Source: Priestia aryabhattai (GTDB lineage Bacteria > Bacillota > Bacilli > Bacillales > Bacillaceae_H). From it: a stretch of DNA of 11,992 nt. Positions 1-5,858 of this stretch are shown in pieces (within the stretch, counting starts at the first letter, position 1; each line of letters opens with the position of its first letter). The notes beneath the pieces were generated by a model. The model did not search any database. It worked only from the letters and a program-made list of their open reading frames with translations, and was not told the origin of the DNA. The stretch lies in NCBI RefSeq assembly GCF_023715685.1, contig NZ_JAMBOQ010000021.1:1-11992 (forward strand), read 5' to 3'. A program made the position numbers and the translations under genes.

Positions 1-127
1 AACGGTTCCGCCGAGGGTTCTTTTTCCGGAGTATGCAGCTTTTTATACATCCTTGATATAACGCTGATTATCCAAGGCTTAAGTAGCAGAAAAATGTATA
101 AAAAGCGCACCTTTTATACATATGCTA
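1..127. repeat. Terminal redundancy, left copy (circular molecule)
   Basis: These 127 bases are identical to positions 11866-11992. An exact end-to-end overlap whose length equals a commonly used assembly k-mer is what an assembler leaves on a closed circle. The unique circle would be 11,865 bp and this copy would not be a second biological copy. A true terminal repeat of a linear element is the alternative, but the rest of the window reads as a circular plasmid. Confidence 0.93.
38..121. repeat. Overlapping inverted and direct repeats (TTTTATACAT / ATGTATAAAA)
   Basis: GCTTTTTATACAT (38-50) is perfectly complemented by ATGTATAAAAAGC (94-106). The second arm can instead pair with CTTTTATACAT (111-121) across a five-base loop, so two hairpins compete for the same strand. 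Between the outer arms CCTTGATA (51-58) and TATCCAAGG form a further imperfect stem. No gene lies on it. It could be a structured RNA end, a recombinase accessory site or an origin element; the sequence does not decide which. Confidence 0.6.
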
Positions 128-153
128 TAGCACTCAAAAAATAGTCTTTATGG
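51..153 (+). repeat. Divergent third member of the 130-bp repeat family
   Basis: The region shares with the repeats at 9407 and 11687 the order TAAC(G)CTGAT, then GTAGCAGAAAAA (83-94, exact 12-mer), then a hairpin, then ATGCT, a CAAAA block and TAGT (degenerate AGTCTTTATGG at the place of the dif-like arm). The hairpin itself differs in sequence. Homology is judged by eye from this order of shared blocks and is therefore tentative. Confidence 0.4.
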
Positions 154-218
154 AAAAATTATGATATTATTAATTCGCAGTTATCTTTTCGTTACTTGTT
201 ATACGTTTAAGCCCTGCG

Positions 219-257
219 AAAAAGCAACCTCGCTTGCCAATGCCGAGGTTGCTTTTT
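219..257 (+). terminator. Bidirectional Rho-independent terminator with no assigned gene
   Basis: Perfect 14-bp stem AAAAAGCAACCTCG (219-232) and CGAGGTTGCTTTTT (244-257) around an 11-base loop. T runs follow on both strands. Nothing recognisable lies upstream: the only reading frame running into it is a 34-codon ORF from ATG 161 to TAA 265 with a weak ribosome site, whose last third is encoded by the terminator itself. A small RNA or tiny peptide locus is possible. The remaining bases from 258 to 472 are AT-rich and hold nothing I can assign. Confidence 0.85.
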
Positions 258-472
258 ATTTATAAAATCAAATGTTATAAATACAATTTTATTTGTCGAA
301 ATAAGTCGAACGATTTACATATTATTCTACATATTAATTACACAAATAGAGGGCTATATGAAGAAAACATAGCTTGCTAACCTACTCAATTGTCGGATAT
401 AGTATATTTATAACATCTAGATTAAGTTTTTTGGTTCATCGGTCTCCTTGAACATAGAAAGGAGGCAATGAT

Positions 473-646
473 ATGGAATTATTGGACCAAATTAATACTT
501 TTCTAAACTTAGTAAAAGATCTAAATGAATTGTCACAAAGCAGCTTCGTAATTCTATTACCTTTATTAGGTGGCTTAAATTTCAATTTAAACCTTAACCT
601 AAATAAGCAAGAAAAAGAAAAGAAAGAAACAAAAAAACTATCCTAA
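473..646 (+). CDS. Small hydrophobic-core peptide, unknown function (57 aa)
   Basis: A 57-codon ORF starts at ATG 473, seven bases after a strong GGAGG (461-465), and ends at TAA 644-646. The N-terminal half alternates leucines with acidic and polar residues and could form an amphipathic helix. Residues about 25-35 (FVILLPLLGG) are strongly hydrophobic. They are followed by alternating Asn/Leu-Asn (FNLNLNLN) and a highly charged Lys/Glu tail. That layout is seen in small membrane-active or membrane-associated peptides, but I do not recognise the family. The stop codon lies inside a hairpin (635-667). The gene stands alone between terminators, so it is probably its own transcription unit. It could be a toxin-like peptide or an orphan coding sequence; the strong ribosome site is the main argument that it is real. 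Confidence 0.6.
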   Translation: MELLDQINTFLNLVKDLNELSQSSFVILLPLLGGLNFNLNLNLNKQEKEKKETKKLS

Positions 647-703
647 TCGGCAAAATTAAGATAGTTTCCCTTGCTACATCGGGCCGGCAAAACTCAATGT
701 AGC
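635..703 (+). terminator. Two consecutive hairpins after the 57-aa gene
   Basis: AAACTATC (635-642) pairs with GATAGTTT (660-667), overlapping the stop codon. GCTACAT (673-679) pairs with ATGTAGC (697-703), followed by CTCTTTC. T tracts are poor, so these may be 3'-end structures or RNA regulatory structures, not classic terminators. Confidence 0.45.
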
Positions 704-782
704 TCTTTCAAAAACTAGATTGTTTTACTATTAATGTTTAGGATGACTTGTACCAAAAACTAAACACCATAGAAATTTTTAA

Positions 783-822
783 AAGGAAACGGATGAGTGG
801 GTCATTCGTTTCTTTTATTTTA
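783..822 (+). terminator. Rho-independent terminator
   Basis: GAAACGgATGA (786-796) pairs with TCATtCGTTTC (802-812) around a GTGGG loop, followed by TTTTATTTTA. No ORF of note runs into it from 650 onward, so it may end the 57-aa gene transcript or a small RNA. Confidence 0.7.
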
Positions 823-896
823 TAATTTATTAATGTTCAAACCAAAGTTTAAACATTCCTCACAGGAATAAACTTCTGTGATTAATATTATGCCAT

Positions 897-923
897 AAAA
901 GTTCACTGGTTGTGAACTTTTTT
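897..923 (+). terminator. Rho-independent terminator
   Basis: AAAAGTTCAC (897-906) and GTGAACTTTT (912-921) form a perfect 10-bp stem with a five-base loop and a T run to 923. A smaller hairpin (CACAG 861-865 with CTGTG 876-880) precedes it. No gene is visible between this and the previous terminator. From 924 to 1117 I see only AT-rich sequence, including a TATAAT at 1074-1079 without a convincing -35 box. Confidence 0.75.
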
Positions 924-1131
924 CAAATTATATACGAAATCTTATGGTCTTTCCAAACAATGTTCCTACCTTTTATTCTCCTTTTGAGTACGTCCACATG
1001 TACCTTAATAAACAGAACTATAACATTTAAGTACAAATCTAATTGTTAAGACAAGCCAATAATAACATTTATATATAATCCATTATTAATTTCGTGTTAT
1101 ATTTTACCTATAAAGACAAGGAGTGTTAAAC

Positions 1132-2001
1132 ATGAAGAATGAACTTAATCAAAAATTTTTGCACAAAGTTAGAAAACAACTTGAAAATGAAGGTTTTTCG
1201 ACAGAAGATTTTTATATTAAACAATATTCTAAAATGGATACTATAGATAAAGACTCTCAGCCTTTCGATAGTATAGATGAAGATACAATTGTACTTTTAA
1301 TAAGTTATACTTACGACGTGTCATATTATTTTAAGACAGAATTAACAATGATGGAAAAAACAAAAGAGTCATATGCAGGAGTCAACCTAATACAAAAAAC
1401 TAAAACCCCTCAAATATCGGTAGAATATACCCCTGGCACTATTTTATTTACAAATGAAATTTCTAAAGTGAAAATGGAGGATTACTTTACTATTATTACA
1501 CAATGGCTTTCTAACCTACGCGAAGAACTAGAAAGTGCACCGTTATGGAGACAAGTTACTTCTCACCAAGAAAAGTTAGAAGAAATAGAAAAAATTATTG
1601 ATCAACAGGCTAATGATAATGGGGATTTATTTTTCTCTAAAGAAGAAGGAAATCAATTAAAAGAGAAATTAAATCAATTAGAAAAAATTCTACAAGAAAA
1701 CCTTAAGGAAACTAATACAGAAGAAGAATTAGAAGAACAACAAGAAAAACTCCATAAAGAAGTTGAAATGTTAAAAGTTCAAGTTGAATACTTAAATAAA
1801 AAGAAGTGGCTCCTATCATTAAGTACAAAATTTATGAACTGGATCTCGAGAAATCCTTATAACTCAGCCCAAATCTCAAGTACAACAAGAGAACTACTTC
1901 CAATTGAAATAAAAGATTCATTAGCACCATTTCCAGAAAAAGAAAAAGTTGAAGTACTAGAACAGCCAGATAATAAATTAAAATCAATAAAAAATCGTTA
2001 A
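1132..2001 (+). CDS. Coiled-coil protein, unknown function (289 aa)
   Basis: The start is set at ATG 1132, eight bases after AAGGAG (1118-1123); the in-frame GTG at 1123 lies inside that ribosome site and is rejected. The first ~130 residues look like a mixed alpha/beta domain without a motif I know. Residues roughly 150-225 are a long Glu/Lys/Gln/Leu-rich segment with heptad-like leucines, very probably a coiled coil. After it come a short hydrophobic, aromatic stretch (KKKWLLSLSTKFMNWI) and a Pro/charged tail. There is no signal peptide and no clear membrane helix, so it is probably cytoplasmic. It is the only large plus-strand gene on the backbone side and ends in its own very strong terminator, so it looks like a single-gene unit. 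Function unknown. Confidence 0.85.
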   Translation: MKNELNQKFLHKVRKQLENEGFSTEDFYIKQYSKMDTIDKDSQPFDSIDEDTIVLLISYTYDVSYYFKTELTMMEKTKESYAGVNLIQKTKTPQISVEYTPGTILFTNEISKVKMEDYFTIITQWLSNLREELESAPLWRQVTSHQEKLEEIEKIIDQQANDNGDLFFSKEEGNQLKEKLNQLEKILQENLKETNTEEELEEQQEKLHKEVEMLKVQVEYLNKKKWLLSLSTKFMNWISRNPYNSAQISSTTRELLPIEIKDSLAPFPEKEKVEVLEQPDNKLKSIKNR

Positions 2002-2057
2002 AAATAGCAAAGACCACCTTATAAAATATATTGTAATGGGTGGTCTTTGCTATTTTT
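2000..2057. terminator. Strong bidirectional terminator between convergent genes
   Basis: A perfect 19-bp inverted repeat (arms 2000-2018 and 2039-2057) with AAAAA at one end and TTTTT at the other. It starts immediately at the stop codon of the plus-strand gene and lies 52 bases beyond the end of the minus-strand operon, so it can terminate both. Confidence 0.93.
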
Positions 2058-2109
2058 ACTTTATATAATTATTAGAAAAATCTCGACGTTATTTACGAAT
2101 TTGTCTTAT

Positions 2110-2670
2110 CTATTCTCTAATATATTTAGACATATATTTCTGAGAATATTTACTAGCTTGATCTCTTAAAAAATATGATGTTTTATCCAATTTCTTTTCC
2201 AAATTAGTTAAAAAAGCTATTCTTCCTTCAATATAGCTTTTAAAATAGTTGTTATATTTAGGATCAGATTCAATTTTTTTAGATCTTTTTTTGATTTCTT
2301 CAAGACAATTAATTACTTGATTAAGAACTTCAGTGTTTATATGAATAGCTAGTGAGGGCATTTCTATATCAATTTCATAAATATCATTAGACATAAAGTC
2401 AACAAATTTTTTTTGTACTGTTCTAAGTTCGTCATCAATTTCCTCTTTATATAAATGTTTTTTAAAATCAGAACAAATATTATTTGCTTTAACTGAAGTT
2501 TTTTGAGTTAATGCTATTAATTCAAATAAGGATTCCAAACGTTTTTCCCTTATTTTTTTCTTTTCAAATACATTATATGTAATAAAGCCACCAACTATAG
2601 CTCCTAATATGGAACTACCAAATGGTATAAATGGCTTTAATTGATTCATAAAATCAACAAAGTCTTTCAA
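2110..2670 (-). CDS. Membrane-anchored helical protein downstream of par (186 aa)
   Basis: The start is TTG at 2670, six bases after AGGAGG. Residues about 13-33 are a single hydrophobic segment rich in Gly, Ile and Phe (GSSILGAIVGGFITYNVF), followed by KKKIREKR, so the protein probably has one N-terminal membrane helix with the rest in the cytoplasm. The remainder is helical and charged (Lys/Glu-rich, with leucines that suggest coiled coil) and has no enzyme motif. It begins 23 bases after the stop codon of the MerR-HTH/coiled-coil gene, so the two are very probably co-transcribed. An inferred role is membrane tethering or accessory function for that partition-like protein, but it could be an unrelated passenger. 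I do not recognise the family. Confidence 0.8.
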   Translation of the reverse strand: MKDFVDFMNQLKPFIPFGSSILGAIVGGFITYNVFEKKKIREKRLESLFELIALTQKTSVKANNICSDFKKHLYKEEIDDELRTVQKKFVDFMSNDIYEIDIEMPSLAIHINTEVLNQVINCLEEIKKRSKKIESDPKYNNYFKSYIEGRIAFLTNLEKKLDKTSYFLRDQASKYSQKYMSKYIRE

Positions 2671-2693
2671 GAAGATCCTCCTATAATATTATT

Positions 2694-3248
2694 TTATTTC
2701 CAAAACTCCCACCACTTTTTTTCTTGAGAAGCTGCAATTAATTTTTGAGTTTGCTGCATTTCTCTAAGAGAATTAGTTAAAGATTTATCTCGTTCCTCTA
2801 TGCTAGACAGTATGTATTTTTCTTGCTGATCTAAACGCTTCAATAAATCCTGATTGAATTTATCTTGCTTTCTCATATATTCTTCTTGTGTTTCAATATG
2901 CTTCATAAGTTTGTCTATCGTTTCTTCCGAACGCTGCAAAGAACGGCGTTCTTCATTAGATTCTTCAGGAACGGATAGCGTTCGATCCTCGAACGTACCT
3001 TTACCAAACCTTGATATTATAATATCCGCCGCGTTATCCATTGGCATATTAGTCTCTTTTAATAAAGCTTGAAATTTCTTTAAAGCCACAAGATCATGTT
3101 CTGTAAAAAGACGTTGGTTTCTATCATTTCTAATAAACATATATCCTTTTTTCTCTAAAGATATACACCATTTTCTTGCTGTACTTTCTGATACATCTAA
3201 CAAAGAATTAACTTCTTTAGGAGTATAAGCCTTATCAGTTTTATCCAC
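2694..3248 (-). CDS. MerR-type HTH / coiled-coil protein, probable single-protein partition factor
   Basis: 184 residues from GTG 3248, eight bases after GGAGG. Residues 7-80 are a MerR-like winged-helix DNA-binding domain (YTPKEVNSLLDVSESTARKW, then an aromatic/basic wing and a LFTEHDLVALKKF helix). Residues about 97-172 are a long coiled coil. The protein ends in KKWWEFWK, an aromatic-basic tail that could touch membrane or nucleoid. This order (HTH, coiled coil, short tail) is that of the pSK1 Par family of staphylococcal plasmids, which partitions without an ATPase, and of DUF3967-type Bacillus plasmid proteins; that assignment is from memory. Support from context: it neighbours the replication gene, and GAACG/CGTTC motifs cluster in its upstream region and within its coding sequence. 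Alternative: a plain MerR-family regulator. Confidence 0.75.
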   Translation of the reverse strand: MDKTDKAYTPKEVNSLLDVSESTARKWCISLEKKGYMFIRNDRNQRLFTEHDLVALKKFQALLKETNMPMDNAADIIISRFGKGTFEDRTLSVPEESNEERRSLQRSEETIDKLMKHIETQEEYMRKQDKFNQDLLKRLDQQEKYILSSIEERDKSLTNSLREMQQTQKLIAASQEKKWWEFWK

Positions 3249-3259
3249 GCTTTATCCCT

Positions 3260-3271
3260 CCGTGATCACGG
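3260..3271. promoter_or_regulatory. Palindrome overlapping the par ribosome binding site
   Basis: CCGTGATCACGG is a perfect 12-bp palindrome whose minus-strand end runs into the GGAGG of the GTG-started gene. As DNA it could be an operator; as RNA a hairpin that hides the ribosome site. Autoregulation is a plausible inference. Confidence 0.5.
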
Positions 3272-3474
3272 CGTTATAGTTACCGTTCTCTATTTTTAAA
3301 TAAATTTTATTAAGAATATAATACTAAACTTTAAGATAGATTGAAACTTGCTAAATCAATACGTTCGAGCTTAGAACGTTGCCCGTCCTCTCAAAATATA
3401 GAAAGGAACGCCGTTCCTATATAGCGTTCTTCTTTAAAGATAAAACAAAACATGAATTATATATAATAACTGAT

Positions 3475-3509
3475 CCGCCTTAAGGCGGTCTCTTAGCCTT
3501 TATGGCTAA
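3475..3509. repeat. Two adjacent palindromes (GCCTTAAGGC type)
   Basis: CCGCCTTAAGGCGG (3475-3488) is a perfect 14-bp palindrome, and TTAGCC/GGCTAA (3493-3498, 3504-3509) follows four bases later. Closely similar palindromes recur at 4985-5020. No T tract follows on either strand, so they are more likely protein-binding or structural sites than terminators. Confidence 0.55.
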
Positions 3510-3630
3510 TTCTTTGAACGAAAAAAATATAAAAAGATCCTTGCAATTCTAATAGCGAATTGTTATTAAATATAGAGTGAGAAAGGATAAGTACAATAAT
3601 GTTGTTATATCAACGATTATAAGGGTAAGG

Positions 3631-3674
3631 GTGTGATTTTTTTTTCACACCTGTGTGATTTTTTTTTCACACCT
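3631..3674. repeat. Tandem 22-bp repeat, each a poly-T-looped inverted repeat
   Basis: Two exact 22-bp units (3631-3652, 3653-3674). Each consists of GTGTGA, nine T and a CACACC-type complement, so each can fold as a hairpin with a T-only loop. They lie 41 bases beyond the end of the replication gene in the rep-par gap. They could be part of the origin, binding sites, or a termination zone. The rest of the gap from 3521 to 3630 is AT-rich with nothing else assignable. Confidence 0.75.
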
Positions 3675-3694
3675 AATTAATGTAAATAAGAAAA

Positions 3695-3716
3695 AAGTAC
3701 ACAAATTTGTGTACTT
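3695..3716 (-). terminator. Perfect 22-bp palindrome at the end of rep
   Basis: AAGTACACAAA followed directly by its complement; it overlaps the rep stop codon by two bases. It is followed on the minus strand by a T run (TTTTTTC), so it can act as the rep terminator. A protein-binding palindrome is also possible. Confidence 0.7.
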
Positions 3717-4365
3717 AAAATAAATAAACAGGTAGATTATGTTTCTTTTTATCATCTTTCACTCTAAAATTACGAAGTGATCGTTTAAAGATATGTTGAG
3801 TCGCCTTATCTACTCCATCTTTTGGAGAGCAACAAATAATATTTGGATTTACAAACCAAGTTCTTGAAGAACATGTACGACCTTCTTCAGTAGTCATTCC
3901 AGCTTCAGCAACACCTAAAATTCCTTTTTTTAAAAGACTATTCATAGTCCTAGAAATGTTTTCTCTTGTTTTACCAAACTGCTCTGCAAAATAACTAGGT
4001 GTAGCAGAATTTTGAATATCCATTCCTTCTAAAGACTTTTCAATAAGTACATTAGTTTTAAATTCTAAATAAGCCGAAACTTTAAATAAAAATGCTTGCT
4101 CTGAGTCCGTGATATACCTAATCTTTATTAGATACTCAATATTCTCATTAATCATTTGCGTAAACCTCACTTTATCAGAAGGTTTCTTCTTTTTACCGAA
4201 AAAGTAATCATCTCCAGTAACTTGTTTCATCATATTAAGTACTTGATTAACTTGGTCTTGAGAAAAACCTTTTAATTGTTCTATTTGCTTTCTTTCTAAA
4301 TCAATATCTCTTAATCTTGCATTTTTTTCTGCTTGTTCAAAATTTAATATGTTATTTTTTTTCAA
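3715..4365 (-). CDS. Probable plasmid replication initiator (winged-helix protein, 216 aa)
   Basis: The start is TTG 4365, preceded by AAGGAGAGG. Residues 1-60 are basic and polar. Residues about 68-118 (RFTQMINENIEYLIKIRYITDSEQAFLFKVSAYLEFKTNVLI) are helical. Residues 121-175 form a winged helix-turn-helix (PSYFAEQFGKTRENISRTMN, a basic KK turn, then wing residues) ending in FVNPNIICCS, a VNP-x-II pattern I associate with RepL-like firmicute replication proteins. The tail is basic. No rolling-circle HUH or RepA_N features are visible. The case for Rep is the fold, the central backbone position beside a partition-like gene, the dyad in its leader and the absence of a better candidate. A MarR-like regulator is the alternative. 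Confidence 0.6.
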   Translation of the reverse strand: MKKNNILNFEQAEKNARLRDIDLERKQIEQLKGFSQDQVNQVLNMMKQVTGDDYFFGKKKKPSDKVRFTQMINENIEYLIKIRYITDSEQAFLFKVSAYLEFKTNVLIEKSLEGMDIQNSATPSYFAEQFGKTRENISRTMNSLLKKGILGVAEAGMTTEEGRTCSSRTWFVNPNIICCSPKDGVDKATQHIFKRSLRNFRVKDDKKKHNLPVYLF

Positions 4366-4396
4366 ACTAATTCCTCTCCTTAAGTGGCAGGAATCA

Positions 4397-4442
4397 GTCC
4401 CTTATGATAGAATATGTATACATAAATATGTTTATAAGGGAC
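4397..4442 (-). promoter_or_regulatory. Long dyad in the rep leader
   Basis: GTCCCTTAT (4397-4405) is perfectly complemented by ATAAGGGAC (4434-4442), with a nested palindrome ATGTATACAT (4414-4423). It lies 32 bases upstream of the rep start codon and could be an operator or a leader hairpin controlling initiator level. No unambiguous sigma-A promoter is visible inside it. Confidence 0.5.
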
Positions 4443-4461
4443 CTATTCCCTTTCTGTATTC

Positions 4462-4502
4462 GAGAAACCGCCGAGCCGACCAAAGCATGGGCGGTTTTTC
4501 TC
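4462..4502 (-). terminator. Terminator between the zinc-ribbon gene and rep
   Basis: GAGAAACCGCC (4462-4472) pairs with GGCGGTTTTTCTC (4490-4502) with a two-base bulge. On the minus strand it follows the zinc-ribbon gene by 43 bases; the strong T run is on the plus strand. Rep therefore probably has its own promoter between here and its start codon. Confidence 0.6.
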
Positions 4503-4545
4503 ATTTTATACTACATTCAACACTATCAATAATTTCCCTCTTTTT

Positions 4546-4953
4546 CTACTCTTTTCGTAGTCTTTCAGCTAATTTCGCTAACAATTTATCATCTACTCGT
4601 TGAGGCTTATATCCCATCCTGTCTATTAAAATACCTTCTATAACCTTCATACGCTTCGTATAAAGCCCATATTGCTCTTCTGAATAGTTTACCATTGCTT
4701 GGTTAATTTGAGGACTCTTACCAGCCTTTTTAAGCGTTAGCATTAAGTCATAAGCCTTTGTCCGTTCTTTACGTACCAAACGCAGCAAAACTAACAAATC
4801 ATACGTATGAAAGCATGCAAGTTCATTAAAAGGCTTCTCAACGTCCTCTAAGACCACAAATTCTTTTAGTTTCGGTCTTTTTATATTTAAACTAGCCCCA
4901 CAAAAAGAGCAGCTTTCTTCTAATTCTTCTGTCCCACAATAACTACATATCAA
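4546..4953 (-). CDS. Zinc-ribbon protein, unknown plasmid function (135 aa)
   Basis: The start is TTG 4953, preceded by GAGGTGA about seven bases away. The N-terminus carries two CxxC pairs (C3/C6 and C15/C18), a compact zinc ribbon. After a short linker, residues about 46-75 (FHTYDLLVLLRLVRKERTKAYDLMLTLKK) form a basic amphipathic helix, and the C-terminus (KLLAKLAERLRKE) is another. This is typical of a small nucleic-acid- or protein-binding factor, not an enzyme. I recall similar anonymous zinc-ribbon proteins on Bacillus plasmids but cannot name a function. It sits upstream of the probable rep gene on the same strand and downstream of the paired DNA-binding genes, from which hairpins at 4985-5020 separate it. 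Confidence 0.8.
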   Translation of the reverse strand: MICSYCGTEELEESCSFCGASLNIKRPKLKEFVVLEDVEKPFNELACFHTYDLLVLLRLVRKERTKAYDLMLTLKKAGKSPQINQAMVNYSEEQYGLYTKRMKVIEGILIDRMGYKPQRVDDKLLAKLAERLRKE

Positions 4954-4984
4954 ACTATATTCACCTCGTTTACTAAAAGGAAAA

Positions 4985-5020
4985 GTAGGCTTAAGCCTAC
5001 CTAGCTAGCCTTAAAGGCTA
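4985..5020 (-). terminator. Palindromes after the DNA-binding gene pair, probable terminator
   Basis: GTAGGCTTAAGCCTAC (4985-5000) is a perfect 16-bp palindrome followed on the minus strand by TTTTCCTTTT. TAGCC/GGCTA (5006-5010, 5016-5020) forms a second hairpin just after the stop codon of the upstream gene. Their GGCTTAAGCC core echoes the palindrome at 3475. Confidence 0.6.
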
Positions 5021-5022
5021 TT

Positions 5023-5445
5023 TTAGCTTTTAGGGTACTCCTTATCCAACCGTTTTTGTCGTTGATTCACAATCCGTTCCCCTACAACTTTTTTGGCAAG
5101 TTTAGTTTCTTCTAATTCTAGAAGATCGGTTGTCATAATCCCCTCATAGCCATGGTGGAAATACAATCCATTCATGAATTCGATAAGAATTTGTGTGTTT
5201 TTATCTGCACTATTTGTTCCTAATCGAATTTTTTTAAGTTCATCTTTTAATACACCATGAAGATTTTCACTAACGGTTTCCGTAATATAGTCTAACGACC
5301 ATTCTTTCTTTTTTTCTTCTCGATACTTTTTACAGATATCCATAATCGCTTCTCCTGGGAAACGAAGTTTATGTTCAGCCATATAATCTTGGATGTATTG
5401 ATCCGTTTCTTTATCAAGTGTAATCATACGTCGTTGTGTTTCCAT
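5023..5445 (-). CDS. Small DNA-binding-like protein, second gene of coupled pair (140 aa)
   Basis: ATG 5445 overlaps the stop codon of the preceding gene by one base (TAATG), with GGAGGAG just upstream, so translation is probably coupled. The N-terminus (RRMITLDKETDQYIQDYMAEHKLRF) has a basic strand followed by two helices, compatible with a ribbon-helix-helix DNA-binding unit. The rest is charged and helical, with no catalytic motif. Gene pairs of this kind beside inverted repeats occur next to transfer origins in some Gram-positive plasmids (the pWBG749 smpO type, from memory). Here, too, hairpins and a repeat array lie upstream at 5772-5952. A role in DNA processing, oriT recognition or copy control is inferred. 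No relaxase is present on the plasmid. Confidence 0.75.
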   Translation of the reverse strand: METQRRMITLDKETDQYIQDYMAEHKLRFPGEAIMDICKKYREEKKKEWSLDYITETVSENLHGVLKDELKKIRLGTNSADKNTQILIEFMNGLYFHHGYEGIMTTDLLELEETKLAKKVVGERIVNQRQKRLDKEYPKS

Positions 5446-5702
5446 TACTCCTCCACATCTCCCATCAGTTCATAGATAATATCATTCATCTTTTCAATTG
5501 ATATCGCACATTGTTTCATCATTTCGATGTTCTGATCAATGATCGCTTCTAATCTTTTTTCTCTTGCTACTTGCTCATCAAAAAAAGCTAATACTTCGAA
5601 TTGTTCTTTCAAAAACTTTTGGCGAGACATCCCATTTTCTTTCGCTAGTTCATCAACTTTTTGCATAGCAACCGGATCAATATTTCGTAAAAAGATATCC
5701 AT
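5445..5702 (-). CDS. Ribbon-helix-helix DNA-binding protein (85 aa)
   Basis: The start is ATG 5702, preceded by AAAGGA. Residues 2-40 fit the ribbon-helix-helix (CopG/Arc/MetJ) fold: strand (IFLRNIDP), helix A (VAMQKVDELAKENG), the turn MS, helix B (RQKFLKEQFEVLAFF). Residues 45-80 are an extra amphipathic, Glu/Ile/Met-rich helix that could mediate oligomerisation. Such proteins bind short direct or inverted repeats as dimers of dimers. The TGTTGACCTA-type array and hairpins upstream (5772-5952) are the obvious candidate targets, as autoregulatory operator or oriT-adjacent site. It is the first gene of the coupled pair. Which of those jobs it does cannot be read from the sequence. Confidence 0.8.
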   Translation of the reverse strand: MDIFLRNIDPVAMQKVDELAKENGMSRQKFLKEQFEVLAFFDEQVAREKRLEAIIDQNIEMMKQCAISIEKMNDIIYELMGDVEE

Positions 5703-5771
5703 GAAATCATTCCTTTTTTATCAAATTGCAAAATTTCCAGTACGAGTAGAGAAGAGCATAAGGGGTTTTTG

Positions 5772-5807
5772 ATATCACATGGCTGTGATATGCTGGGCAA
5801 AGCCCAG
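5772..5807. other. Two adjacent hairpins, part of a candidate oriT or operator
   Basis: ATATCACA-tggc-TGTGATAT (5772-5791) and CTGGGC-aaa-GCCCAG (5793-5807) are perfect inverted repeats one base apart, 70 bases upstream of the RHH gene. Inverted repeats beside RHH genes are a usual oriT layout in Gram-positive mobilizable plasmids. I could not match the flanks to a nick site I know, so oriT is a hypothesis. There is no T run directly after them. Confidence 0.45.
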
Positions 5808-5858
5808 TAAAACAACGTTTTCACCTCAAAAAAAGTGATCCCACGAAAACTTCCAGTC

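Larger units (their letters stand above)
2929..3520. repeat. GAACG/CGTTC motif cluster, candidate centromere or operator array
   Basis: By eye I find 13 copies of GAACG or its complement, starting at 2929, 2941, 2947, 2969, 2979, 2991, 3284, 3362, 3374, 3406, 3412, 3425 and 3516. Several are paired as palindromes: GAACGGCGTTC (2941-2951), AGGAACGCCGTTCCT (3404-3418) and ACGTTC/GAACGT (3361-3366 and 3374-3379). In sequence this AT-rich, less than one copy would be expected by chance over this length (rough estimate). The cluster spans the first half of the partition-like gene's upstream region and continues inside its coding sequence. Known single-protein partition systems bind such direct and inverted repeats next to their gene. 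Confidence 0.65.
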
